Below, piece after piece: positions 24,247-32,358 of a DNA stretch of 45,189 nucleotides. Each line of letters begins with the position of its first letter. Position 1 is the stretch's first letter. The position numbers were made by a program, and so were the translations under genes. Source of the DNA: Pseudomonas inefficax (GTDB lineage: Bacteria > Pseudomonadota > Gammaproteobacteria > Pseudomonadales > Pseudomonadaceae); assembly GCF_900277125.1 (NCBI RefSeq), contig NZ_OPYN01000019.1, forward strand, positions 1 through 45,189, read 5' to 3'. Below the pieces are notes generated by a model, which had not been told where the DNA came from, did not search any database, and worked only from the letters and a program-made list of their open reading frames with translations.

Positions 24247-25152
24247 ATGAGCAACGCCGCCCTGGCCACTGCGCCACAAACCCTCGAACTCGACATACAC
24301 CCGGTTGCCGGCCGCATCGGCGCCGAAATTCGCGGTGTGCAATTGTCCGCCGACCTTGATGCCGCCACCCTCGACGCCATCCAGGCCGCGCTGGTGAAGC
24401 ACAAGGTGATCTTCTTCCGTGGCCAGACCCACCTGGATGACCAAAGCCAGGAAGCCTTCGCCAAGTTGCTCGGCGAGCCGGTCGCTCACCCCACCGTGCC
24501 AGTGGTGGATGGCACCAGCTACCTGTTGCAGCTCGATGGCGCCGAAGGCCAGCGGGCCAACTCCTGGCACACCGATGTGACCTTCGTCGACGCCTACCCA
24601 AAGGCCTCGATCCTGCGCAGCGTGGTGGCGCCGGCATCCGGTGGGGATACCGTTTGGGCCAACACTGCGGCGGCTTATCAGGAATTGCCTGAGCCGTTGC
24701 GCGAGCTGGCCGACAAGTTGTGGGCGGTGCACAGCAACGAATATGACTACGCGAGCCTCAAGCCCGATGTCGACCCAGCGAAGCTTGAGCGTTACCGCAA
24801 GGTGTTCACCTCCACCGTATACGAGACCGAGCACCCAGTGGTGCGCGTGCACCCTATCAGTGGCGAGCGGGTGTTGCAGTTAGGGCATTTCGTGAAGCGC
24901 ATCAAAGGTTATTCGCTGGCGGATTCGCAACACCTGTTCGCAGTGCTGCAAGGGCATGTGACACGCCTGGAGAACACCGTTCGCTGGCGCTGGCAGGCGG
25001 GGGATGTGGCGATCTGGGACAACCGCGCGACGCAGCATTATGCAGTGGATGATTACGGGACCCAGCCGCGGGTGGTACGGCGGGTGACCCTGGCGGGTGA
25101 GGTGCCGGTCGGGGTGGATGGCCAGTTGAGCCGGACAACCCGCAAAGGTTGA
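24247..25152 (+). CDS. atsK: 2-oxoglutarate-dependent alkylsulfatase AtsK
   Basis: This 301-residue cytoplasmic non-haem Fe(II) dioxygenase is of the TauD family. The metal triad is visible as His108, Asp110 (NSWHTDVTF) and His264 ([10 protein letters not shown]). The 2-oxoglutarate-binding arginines lie in QPRVVRR at 275-279. Length and residue numbers agree exactly with those I recall for AtsK of P. putida S-313. It couples oxidation of 2-oxoglutarate to hydroxylation of alkyl sulfate esters, releasing sulfate and an aldehyde. AAGGA precedes ATG 24247, and longer in-frame starts would overlap atsR. TauD itself is the main alternative, but the locus context favours AtsK. Confidence 0.92.
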   Translation: MSNAALATAPQTLELDIHPVAGRIGAEIRGVQLSADLDAATLDAIQAALVKHKVIFFRGQTHLDDQSQEAFAKLLGEPVAHPTVPVVDGTSYLLQLDGAEGQRANSWHTDVTFVDAYPKASILRSVVAPASGGDTVWANTAAAYQELPEPLRELADKLWAVHSNEYDYASLKPDVDPAKLERYRKVFTSTVYETEHPVVRVHPISGERVLQLGHFVKRIKGYSLADSQHLFAVLQGHVTRLENTVRWRWQAGDVAIWDNRATQHYAVDDYGTQPRVVRRVTLAGEVPVGVDGQLSRTTRKG

Positions 25153-25165
25153 GGGATGTAGACGA

Positions 25166-25243
25166 CCCTGTGGGAGCGGGTTTACCCGCGAATGCGTAAA
25201 TGAATTCACCATCGTATTCGCGGGTAAACCCGCTCCCACAGGG
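25166..25243. repeat. REP pair between convergent atsK and sftR
   Basis: Inverted 28-bp copies with GGGTTTACCC hairpins lie at 25166-25193 and 25216-25243, filling the gap between the two stops. Confidence 0.9.
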
Positions 25244-25256
25244 GGCGCCCCATCGG

Positions 25257-26171
25257 TCACAACTCGGTATCACAGGCAATCAGTTGCCTGACCAGCCCCT
25301 GAGCAAGCGGCGATAGCCCATACCCCACCCGGCTCACCACACCATAACGGGTATAGAACGCTTCCTCCTGCTCCACCGTCAGGTCGGCCAGCTGCAATGC
25401 CACCAACCCCCCGTCACGCTGATACGGCCGCAAGTTGGCATTGCAGGCAATGCCGATGGTGTCCGAGTGCATCACCACATTCAGCAGCGCATAGCCATGC
25501 TCGCACTCCACCGTCGGCAGAAAATCCTGCCGCCCGCTGAGGTCGCTGAGGATCTTGCGGATATTCGGCGGGCGGAAGGTGGTGGCCAGGGGGAAATCGA
25601 ACAGGTCACGCGCCCGCACGCTCTCGCGCTCGGTCAAAGGGTGCCCGACGCGGCAGCAGAAATGCCAGCGCTGCGGCGCCAGCTTGTGCACCTGGTAGTC
25701 CGGATCAGACTCGAACTGGCGGGTGTCGGCGACGAAGAACTCGATCTCCTCGGCAACCAGCTTGCGGTTCAGCGCCTGCCAGTTATCTACCTGGAAGCAG
25801 GTACGTGCCGCGGGGTATTCGGCGACGAAGCGTGCCACCGCACGCGGTACCAAACCCCCTGCCGGCGCGGGGCCGGAGCCAAAGCGCACCACGCCGGTAG
25901 TAGCACCGTTGAACTGGTGGATCTCGTTGACCAGGTTATGTGCCCCGTGCACCAGCCGCCGCGAATGCTCCAGCACCAACAGGCCCTGGCGAGTCGGCGC
26001 CAGCTCCTTGCTGGCGCGGTCCACCAGGCGGCAGCCGATGTTGTGTTCGAGGGTCTGGATGCTGCGGCTGAATGCTGATTGCGACAGGTTCACCGCAGCC
26101 GCCGCAGCAACGAAGCTGCGGTGCTCGACAAGGGCAATGTAGTGGCGCAGCTGACGGAGATCGATATGCAT
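25257..26171 (-). CDS. sftR: LysR-type regulator, SftR-like
   Basis: This 304-residue LysR regulator has an N-terminal HTH, with LRQLRHYIALVEHRSFVAAA and LSQSAFSRSIQTLEHNIGCR at residues 5-48. A two-lobed effector domain follows from about residue 92. It lies between atsK (convergent) and sftP (divergent), the position of SftR, the sulfate-ester regulator known from P. putida S-313. SftR was described as controlling aryl and alkyl sulfate-ester genes under sulfur limitation. ATG 26171 is the only start compatible with the standard LysR N-terminus. The AT-rich 192-bp gap to sftP carries the candidate operator. Confidence 0.85.
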   Translation of the reverse strand: MHIDLRQLRHYIALVEHRSFVAAAAAVNLSQSAFSRSIQTLEHNIGCRLVDRASKELAPTRQGLLVLEHSRRLVHGAHNLVNEIHQFNGATTGVVRFGSGPAPAGGLVPRAVARFVAEYPAARTCFQVDNWQALNRKLVAEEIEFFVADTRQFESDPDYQVHKLAPQRWHFCCRVGHPLTERESVRARDLFDFPLATTFRPPNIRKILSDLSGRQDFLPTVECEHGYALLNVVMHSDTIGIACNANLRPYQRDGGLVALQLADLTVEQEEAFYTRYGVVSRVGYGLSPLAQGLVRQLIACDTEL

Positions 26172-26240
26172 TTTTTACATTGAAACTTTCGGTCGAATGC
26201 AATTGCTGACAAGGGTTAGCCCCCTTATAAAGGGTGTCAC

Positions 26241-26261
26241 TTATTCCACAAAATATGAATT
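26241..26261. promoter_or_regulatory. TTATTC-N10-GAATT dyad between sftR and sftP
   Basis: TTATTC (26241-26246) and GAATT (26257-26261) contain ATTC-N10-GAAT, a T-N11-A-type LysR dyad, within an AT-rich stretch (26220-26290). The same half-sites, 7 bp apart, occur before atsB. SftR binding is inferred. Confidence 0.45.
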
Positions 26262-26363
26262 GCAAATATTTATATCACTTAAAAGAATATAAGCCCGACT
26301 GACCGCGATTCGGTTCCGCCAACGGAAATGCTCGCCAGGGCCCATGCCTCAAGGAGCATTTGC

Positions 26364-28700
26364 ATGTCCGGAGTTTCCCGTTGGCCTGCGCGCGCGTCGC
26401 GTTTCACCTTGCAACCCTTGGCTGCTGGCGTGCTGCTGGCCGCATCCTCTGCCAGCTTCGCCGAAGAGCCAGTCAACGCCACCCCGGCGGTGGAGCAGGA
26501 AGCCAAGCTCGGTACCGTCACGGTCAATGCACGCCGCCGCGAAGAAACCGCGCAAAGCGTGCCCACGCCTATCAGCGTGCTCGACAGCGAAACCCTGGAA
26601 AGCCAACGCATCTACCGCGTGCAGGACCTGCAGCAACTGGTGCCAAGCACCAACGTCGCCTACGTTCATGCCCGCCAGTCGAGCATTTCGATCCGTGGCC
26701 TGGGCAACAACCCGGCCAGCGATGGCCTGGAAGGCAGCGTCGGCATCTACCTCGACAACGTCTACCTCGGCCGCCCCGGCATGGCCGTGTTCGACCTGCT
26801 GGACGTGGAGCAGCTGGAGGTGCTGCGCGGCCCGCAGGGTACGCTGTTCGGCAAGAACACTACCGCCGGCGTGCTCAACATCACCACGCGCAAGCCCACC
26901 TTCCACCGTGAGGGCAGCATTCAGCAGTCGATCGGTGAAGACGGCTACCTGCAGACCCAAGGCAGCTTCTCGGGGCCGATCAGCGATACGCTGGCCGGGC
27001 GCATCAGCGCCTACCGCACCGAGGACGACGGCTATGTGAAGAACATCCACAACGGCGACGACCTCAATGGCGGCAAGCGCCAAGGCTTTCGTACCCAGCT
27101 GCTGTTCAAGCCGAGCGAAACCTTCAACCTGCGCTGGATCGGCGAATACAACGAAGAAGACTCCGACAACGGTATTCTCAGCCTGTACAGCACCGGCCCG
27201 ACCATCAATGGCGTCAACCGCTACGAAAGCTTGGCCGCGCAGGCCGGCGCGACGTTGGTGTCGGGCAAGGACCGCAAGGTCAACTTCGACGCCGACCAGC
27301 AAGTGACGGTGTTCCAGGGCGGTACCTCGGTGGAGGCCAACTGGACCCTGCCCAACGACTTCACCCTGACCTCGATCACCGCCTACCGCTGGTGGGACTT
27401 CACCCCGCGCAATGACGACGGCCTCAACGTGCCAGTGTTCTACAGCGCCGGGGTATCGGTGCGCGACAAGCAGTACTCGCAGGAAATCCGCCTGGCTTCG
27501 CCCACCGGTGGTGCCTTCGACTACGTGCTTGGCGCGTACTACTTCAAGCAGGACCTGGACAACAAATCCTTCACTTACTACGGTCCGCAGGCGGATATCT
27601 GGAACCTCACCCCGGCTGGCGCCCTGGCCAACGTCGACACCATTGGCAACGGGCACATCGACACGGACAGCTACGCGCTGTTCGCCCAGGGTACCTGGCA
27701 CATCACCGACCGCCTGGACTTCACCGCCGGCGTTCGCGGCACCTATGAAGAAAAGAGCGCCTGGGTGACCCGCGACGCACCAACCGGCGGCGCAGCAGTA
27801 ACCGGGGCCGCCGCAGCAGCGCGCCAGGCTCGGGTAGGCGCCTACGATTCAGGCGACCTCAACCAGTACAGCTTCAGCCCCTCTGGTCTGCTGGGCCTGA
27901 GCTACCGCTTCAACGAGCAGTTGCTGGGCTACGCCACCCTGACCCACGGCGAGAAGTCTGGCGGCATCAACCTTACCGTTGGCGCTGCGCCTCGGTTGGG
28001 CACCGACTCCCTGCTGGTTGGCACCGAGCGGGTCAATAACGCCGAAGTCGGCTTGAAAAGCTCGCTGTTCGACGACCGCTTGCAGCTCAATACCAACCTG
28101 TTCTGGGCTGAAGTGCATGGCTACCAGGCCAACGTCTACGACCAGGTCAACCGCGTGCAGTACCTGGCCAACGCCGGCAAGGTGCGATCGCGTGGCCTGG
28201 AGTTCGAAGCCACGGCGCTGCCGCTGCGCGGCCTCACGGTCAACTTCAACGGCTCGTGGAACGACGTGCGCTACACCGAGTACAAGGACGCCCCATGCCC
28301 GCCGGAGGTGAGCCTGGCCAACGCCACCGCCACTTGCGACTTGTCTGGCCACCAGGTGGTAGGCGCCTCCAAGTACATCGCCAACCTCAACACCCAGTAC
28401 AAGTGGCAGGCCAGCGAGCACATCGAACCCTATGTCACCGCCAGCTACGCCTTCCGCTCCAAGGCGGTGGGCACCATCGACGACTCCGATTTCGGCCAGA
28501 TCCCCAGCTACGCGCTGGTCAACCTTTCCGCCGGTGTACGCCTGGACCAGGGCGACGGCGTGGTCGACCTGTCGCTGTGGGTGAAGAACGCCGGCGACAA
28601 GACCTACTTCACCAGCCTTTGGAACTCCGCCAACGGTGGCTATGCCGGCGTGCTCGGCACCCCGCGCACCGTTGGCGCCACAGCCCGTTACGACTTCTGA
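26364..28700 (+). CDS. sftP: TonB-dependent outer-membrane receptor SftP
   Basis: This receptor of about 778 residues has a signal peptide (LAAGVLLAASSASFAEE), a TonB-box-like stretch (GTVTVNARR), a plug domain (about 60-170, including ISIRGLGNN and RGPQGTLFGKNTTAGVLNI) and a 22-strand barrel ending in the outer-membrane C-terminal motif TVGATARYDF. It is of the FecA/BtuB superfamily, and its position with sftR and astA identifies it as SftP, proposed to take up sulfate esters. AAGGAG 7 nt upstream decides the start at 26364 over the in-frame ATG at 26328. The arylsulfotransferase gene begins 17 bp after the stop. Confidence 0.88.
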   Translation: MSGVSRWPARASRFTLQPLAAGVLLAASSASFAEEPVNATPAVEQEAKLGTVTVNARRREETAQSVPTPISVLDSETLESQRIYRVQDLQQLVPSTNVAYVHARQSSISIRGLGNNPASDGLEGSVGIYLDNVYLGRPGMAVFDLLDVEQLEVLRGPQGTLFGKNTTAGVLNITTRKPTFHREGSIQQSIGEDGYLQTQGSFSGPISDTLAGRISAYRTEDDGYVKNIHNGDDLNGGKRQGFRTQLLFKPSETFNLRWIGEYNEEDSDNGILSLYSTGPTINGVNRYESLAAQAGATLVSGKDRKVNFDADQQVTVFQGGTSVEANWTLPNDFTLTSITAYRWWDFTPRNDDGLNVPVFYSAGVSVRDKQYSQEIRLASPTGGAFDYVLGAYYFKQDLDNKSFTYYGPQADIWNLTPAGALANVDTIGNGHIDTDSYALFAQGTWHITDRLDFTAGVRGTYEEKSAWVTRDAPTGGAAVTGAAAAARQARVGAYDSGDLNQYSFSPSGLLGLSYRFNEQLLGYATLTHGEKSGGINLTVGAAPRLGTDSLLVGTERVNNAEVGLKSSLFDDRLQLNTNLFWAEVHGYQANVYDQVNRVQYLANAGKVRSRGLEFEATALPLRGLTVNFNGSWNDVRYTEYKDAPCPPEVSLANATATCDLSGHQVVGASKYIANLNTQYKWQASEHIEPYVTASYAFRSKAVGTIDDSDFGQIPSYALVNLSAGVRLDQGDGVVDLSLWVKNAGDKTYFTSLWNSANGGYAGVLGTPRTVGATARYDF

Positions 28701-28717
28701 GCACAAGGAGCTTTGCC

Positions 28718-30394
28718 ATGAATGCCAAGACCGAAACCCCTGCATTGCCTGAAGGCGCCTGCCTGACCGCCAAGGTCCCCGAACCTGACGGGGCGCTGCT
28801 CGGCGATGTGGTGGTCAACCCGTATCGCCTGGCGCCGCTGACCGCGATCATTCGCGACGGTGGGCGCAGCCTGAGTGCCGCGCACGTGCGCGTGCTGGGG
28901 CGGGGCGAGCGCGGTGTGGACATCGCCTACGAGGTATCCGACCGTTCGTTGTGGACCTACGGCGGCATCCCGGTATTCGGCCTGTACCCGGATCACGTCA
29001 ACCAGGTGGAAGTGACCTACAAGCTCGACGGCGAGCGCATCCGCGAGCAGTACCAGATCTACGCCTCGGCCGTGCGCTTGCCGGTGGTGGCCAAGCAGAC
29101 CGCTGCCTTGCCTGAGGTACAGCCGGTCAAGGTAGCGCCAGGTTTTGAAAAGCGCCTGTACCTGTTCAACCACCTGCAGGGTGACATCCCGGGCGGGCGC
29201 GCCTTCAAGTGGAATGCCTTGGGCGGCGCGGCAGAATGGGACCAGGTGGGCAACAACTGGATCGCCGACAGCAATGGTGACGTGCGCTGGTACCTGGACA
29301 TCGAGCAGATCCACGACTCCAACCGCCGCGATGGCCTGGGCGGCACCATGGGCTTCCAGCAGACCCGCGACGGCAAGCTTATCTGGGGCCAGGGCCAGAC
29401 CTACTCCAAGTACGACCTGCTGGGCCGGCGCATCTGGCAGCGCAGCCTGCCAGACAAGTTCGCCGACTTCTCCCATGAAATCCGCGAAACCGCCAATGGC
29501 ACTTACCTGCTGCGGGTGGGCACCAGCGACTATCGTCGCCCCGACGGCAAGCGCGTGCGCTCGATTCGCGACCACATCATCGAGGTCAACGAGGCCGGTG
29601 ATGTGCTGGACTTCTGGGACCTCAACCAGATCCTCGACCCTTACCGTGGCGACCTGCTGGAAACCCTGGGCAAGGCAGCCATCCAGTTGCCGCCCGGGGT
29701 GCAGAAACAGGACGAGCGGCTGGCCAACGAACTGGCCGAGGGTGACCTGCCATTTGGCGACACCCCAGGGGTGGGCACCGGGCGTAACTGGGCACACGTC
29801 AATGCCATCGACTACGACGCCGAAGACGACAGCATCATCGTTTCAGCACGGCACCAGGGCGTGGTGAAGATAGGCCGCGACAAACAGGTGAAATGGATTC
29901 TCGCCTCGCCCCAAGGCTGGCCTGAGCGTCTACGCGAAAAAGTACTGAAGCCGGTGGCGAGCGAAGGCTTCGACTGGTCGTGGACCCAGCACACCGCCTG
30001 GCTGACCGGCAAAGGCACGCTGACCGTGTTCGACAACGGCTGGGGCCGCGACTTTGCGCCAACCAGGCTGACCGGCAACTACAGCCGGGCGGTGGAGTAC
30101 CGCATCGACGAGGCCAAGGGCACGGTCGAGCAGGTGTGGGAATACGGCAAGGAGCGCGGCGACGAGTGGTACAGCCCGGTGACTTCAGTGGTGGCCTACC
30201 GGCCAGAGACCGACACCCAGTTCATCTACTCGGCGTCGGTGAACTTCCTGACCCCGGAGAAACTGACCACCACCGTGCTCAACGAGGTGCGGCGCGGGAC
30301 CCAAGAGGTGCTGGTGGAGCTGAAGGTGCACAGCCGGCAGCCGGGCAGCGTGGGTTACCGGGCCCTGGTGATCGACCTGGCCAAGGCGTTCTGA
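28718..30394 (+). CDS. astA: Arylsulfotransferase AstA (AssT family)
   Basis: This 558-residue enzyme is of the PAPS-independent arylsulfate sulfotransferase family, a six-bladed beta-propeller. Active-site elements known from E. coli AssT are conserved: His253 (FSHEIRET), His360 (WAHVNAIDYD), Arg378 (SARHQGVV) and His425, the residue position that is transiently sulfurylated (WTQHTAWL). FDNG with GR follows, as expected. E. coli AssT has a signal peptide, but this protein begins MNAKTETPALPEGACLTAKV with no hydrophobic segment, so it should act in the cytoplasm on imported aryl sulfates. AAGGAG precedes ATG 28718. Co-transcription with sftP is likely. Confidence 0.9.
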   Translation: MNAKTETPALPEGACLTAKVPEPDGALLGDVVVNPYRLAPLTAIIRDGGRSLSAAHVRVLGRGERGVDIAYEVSDRSLWTYGGIPVFGLYPDHVNQVEVTYKLDGERIREQYQIYASAVRLPVVAKQTAALPEVQPVKVAPGFEKRLYLFNHLQGDIPGGRAFKWNALGGAAEWDQVGNNWIADSNGDVRWYLDIEQIHDSNRRDGLGGTMGFQQTRDGKLIWGQGQTYSKYDLLGRRIWQRSLPDKFADFSHEIRETANGTYLLRVGTSDYRRPDGKRVRSIRDHIIEVNEAGDVLDFWDLNQILDPYRGDLLETLGKAAIQLPPGVQKQDERLANELAEGDLPFGDTPGVGTGRNWAHVNAIDYDAEDDSIIVSARHQGVVKIGRDKQVKWILASPQGWPERLREKVLKPVASEGFDWSWTQHTAWLTGKGTLTVFDNGWGRDFAPTRLTGNYSRAVEYRIDEAKGTVEQVWEYGKERGDEWYSPVTSVVAYRPETDTQFIYSASVNFLTPEKLTTTVLNEVRRGTQEVLVELKVHSRQPGSVGYRALVIDLAKAF

Positions 30395-30406
30395 TCAATC
30401 CCTTCC

Positions 30407-30427
30407 GGGAGGGCCGTCGGTCCTCCC
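30407..30427 (+). terminator. Possible terminator after astA
   Basis: The hairpin GGGAGG...CCTCCC with GCC/GGT inner pairing starts 12 bp after the astA stop. No T-tract follows, so it may be only an mRNA hairpin. Confidence 0.4.
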
Positions 30428-30457
30428 ATCACATTTCCTTCAGCTCGTTCGTCTAAC

Positions 30458-30560
30458 CTGTACTGGCCTCTTCGCGGGTAAACCCGCTCCCACAGGTACT
30501 GCACAATTTCTGGATGCTGTGCAGATCCTGTGGGAGCGGGTTAACCCGCGAAGAGGCCGG
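30458..30560. repeat. REP pair in the astA-gabD gap
   Basis: The copies lie at 30458-30496 and 30527-30560, with an inner CTGCACA/TGTGCAG pairing, so the whole can fold into one long hairpin. It is part of a 338-bp gene-free stretch (30395-30732). That stretch otherwise holds the astA hairpin and the gabD leader with its palindrome. Confidence 0.9.
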
Positions 30561-30661
30561 TTGCCATTATGCAAATCATGAAATTTCCGCCAGGGTGTTC
30601 AACCATTCGTTCTTTTTTTCGAACAGCCTATTGTCCAACACCCCAGCAGCCGCTTAGCATT

Positions 30662-30679
30662 CGTTTGAGATTTCAAACG
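30662..30679. promoter_or_regulatory. Perfect palindrome upstream of gabD, probable operator
   Basis: CGTTTGA-GATT-TCAAACG is an 18-bp perfect dyad 54 bp before the gabD start. It may bind the local regulator of GABA or lysine catabolism. No regulator gene lies next to it. Confidence 0.5.
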
Positions 30680-30732
30680 CTCGATGCCCTGCCTTGGGCG
30701 CTTTTCAACAATCAACAATTCGGGAAGCCGAC

Positions 30733-32175
30733 ATGCAGCTCAAAGACGCTCAGTTGTTCCGCCAGCAAGCCTACATCAATGGTGAGTGGCTGGATGCGGA
30801 CAACGGCCAGACCATCAAGGTCACCAACCCGGCCACTGGTGAAGTCATCGGTACCGTGCCGAAGATGGGCACCGCGGAAACCCGCCGCGCCATCGAAGCC
30901 GCCGACAAGGCCCTGCCGGCCTGGCGTGCCCTGACCGCCAAGGAGCGTTCGGCCAAGCTGCGTCGCTGGTTCGAACTGATGATCGAGAACCAGGACGACC
31001 TGGCTCGCCTGATGACCACCGAACAAGGCAAGCCGCTGGCTGAAGCCAAGGGCGAAATCGCCTACGCTGCCTCGTTCATCGAGTGGTTCGCCGAAGAAGC
31101 CAAGCGCGTCTATGGCGACACCATCCCGGGCCACCAGCCAGACAAGCGCCTGATCGTCATCAAGCAGCCAATCGGCGTTACCGCGGCCATCACCCCGTGG
31201 AACTTCCCGGCCGCCATGATCACCCGTAAAGCCGGCCCGGCCCTGGCAGCTGGCTGCACCATGGTGCTCAAGCCTGCCTCGCAGACCCCTTACTCCGCCC
31301 TGGCCCTGGTCGAACTGGCCCACCGTGCTGGCATCCCGGCTGGCGTGCTGAGCGTGGTTACCGGCAGCGCTGGCGAAGTTGGCGGCGAACTGACCGGCAA
31401 CTCCCTGGTTCGCAAGCTGTCCTTCACCGGCTCGACCGAAATCGGTCGCCAGCTGATGGAAGAATGCGCCAAGGACATCAAGAAGGTTTCCCTGGAGCTG
31501 GGTGGCAATGCCCCGTTCATCGTGTTCGACGATGCCGACCTGGACAAGGCGGTCGAGGGCGCGATCATCTCCAAGTACCGCAACAACGGCCAGACCTGCG
31601 TCTGCGCCAACCGTATCTACGTGCAGGACGGCGTTTACGACGCGTTCGCCCAGAAGCTGGCCGCCGCTGTTGCCAAGCTGAAGATCGGTAACGGCCTGGA
31701 AGAAGGCACCACCACTGGTCCGCTGATCGACGGCAAGGCTGTCGCCAAGGTCCAGGAACACATCGAAGACGCCGTTGGCAAAGGCGCCAAGGTACTGTCC
31801 GGTGGCAAGATCATCGAAGGCAACTTCTTCGAACCGACCATTCTGGTCGACGTACCGAAGACCGCTGCCGTCGCCAAGGAAGAGACCTTCGGCCCACTGG
31901 CGCCGCTGTTCCGCTTCAAGGACGAGGCCGAAGTCATCGCCATGTCCAACGACACCGAGTTCGGCCTGGCCTCGTACTTCTACGCCCGCGACATGAGCCG
32001 TGTGTTCCGTGTTGCCGAAGCCCTGGAATACGGCATGGTAGGTATCAACACCGGCCTGATCTCCAACGAAGTGGCACCGTTCGGTGGCATCAAGGCCTCG
32101 GGCCTGGGCCGCGAAGGTTCCAAGTACGGTATCGAGGACTACCTCGAAATCAAATACCTGTGCATCAGCGTCTGA
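30733..32175 (+). CDS. gabD: NADP-dependent succinate-semialdehyde dehydrogenase GabD
   Basis: This 480-residue aldehyde dehydrogenase oxidises succinate (or glutarate) semialdehyde in GABA and 5-aminovalerate breakdown. The catalytic Cys289 lies in GQTCVCANR and Glu255 in SLELGGNAP; the 34-residue spacing is correct for the family. The cofactor loop TPWNFPAAMITRK, then FTGSTEIGRQL, are GabD-like, and the C-terminus (PFGGIKASGLGREGSKYG) is full-length. ATG 30733 gives the family N-terminus MQLKDAQLFRQQ. The in-frame ATG at 30694 is rejected. gabT follows after a 183-bp gap holding a hairpin, so the two genes may have separate mRNA ends. Confidence 0.95.
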   Translation: MQLKDAQLFRQQAYINGEWLDADNGQTIKVTNPATGEVIGTVPKMGTAETRRAIEAADKALPAWRALTAKERSAKLRRWFELMIENQDDLARLMTTEQGKPLAEAKGEIAYAASFIEWFAEEAKRVYGDTIPGHQPDKRLIVIKQPIGVTAAITPWNFPAAMITRKAGPALAAGCTMVLKPASQTPYSALALVELAHRAGIPAGVLSVVTGSAGEVGGELTGNSLVRKLSFTGSTEIGRQLMEECAKDIKKVSLELGGNAPFIVFDDADLDKAVEGAIISKYRNNGQTCVCANRIYVQDGVYDAFAQKLAAAVAKLKIGNGLEEGTTTGPLIDGKAVAKVQEHIEDAVGKGAKVLSGGKIIEGNFFEPTILVDVPKTAAVAKEETFGPLAPLFRFKDEAEVIAMSNDTEFGLASYFYARDMSRVFRVAEALEYGMVGINTGLISNEVAPFGGIKASGLGREGSKYGIEDYLEIKYLCISV

Positions 32176-32199
32176 TCGCACGGTAGCGGTTTTACCTCT

Positions 32200-32239
32200 G
32201 CCAGCGGGGCGCGAGAGCGACGTCTCGCTGGCCTTTTTT
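32200..32239 (+). terminator. Hairpin with T-run between gabD and gabT
   Basis: GCCAGCG...CGCTGGC, with an inner GCGAGA/TCTCGC stem, is followed by CTTTTTTA. It probably terminates or attenuates gabD transcription before gabT. Confidence 0.7.
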
Positions 32240-32358
32240 ACATCGCAGTACCTGGTGGCCAGGGCGTTCATGGCAGTCGATCAACGAATACTGTTCGCGA
32301 GCACTCCCAGCCACCCCCGAATAAAAGCGCCACTCCAGACCGGCGCAATGAGGGCATT

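Noticed and set aside
28256..28717. Extended start of the arylsulfotransferase within sftP
   Set aside because: The frame is open through the receptor gene only by chance. AAGGAG before ATG 28718 fixes the start.
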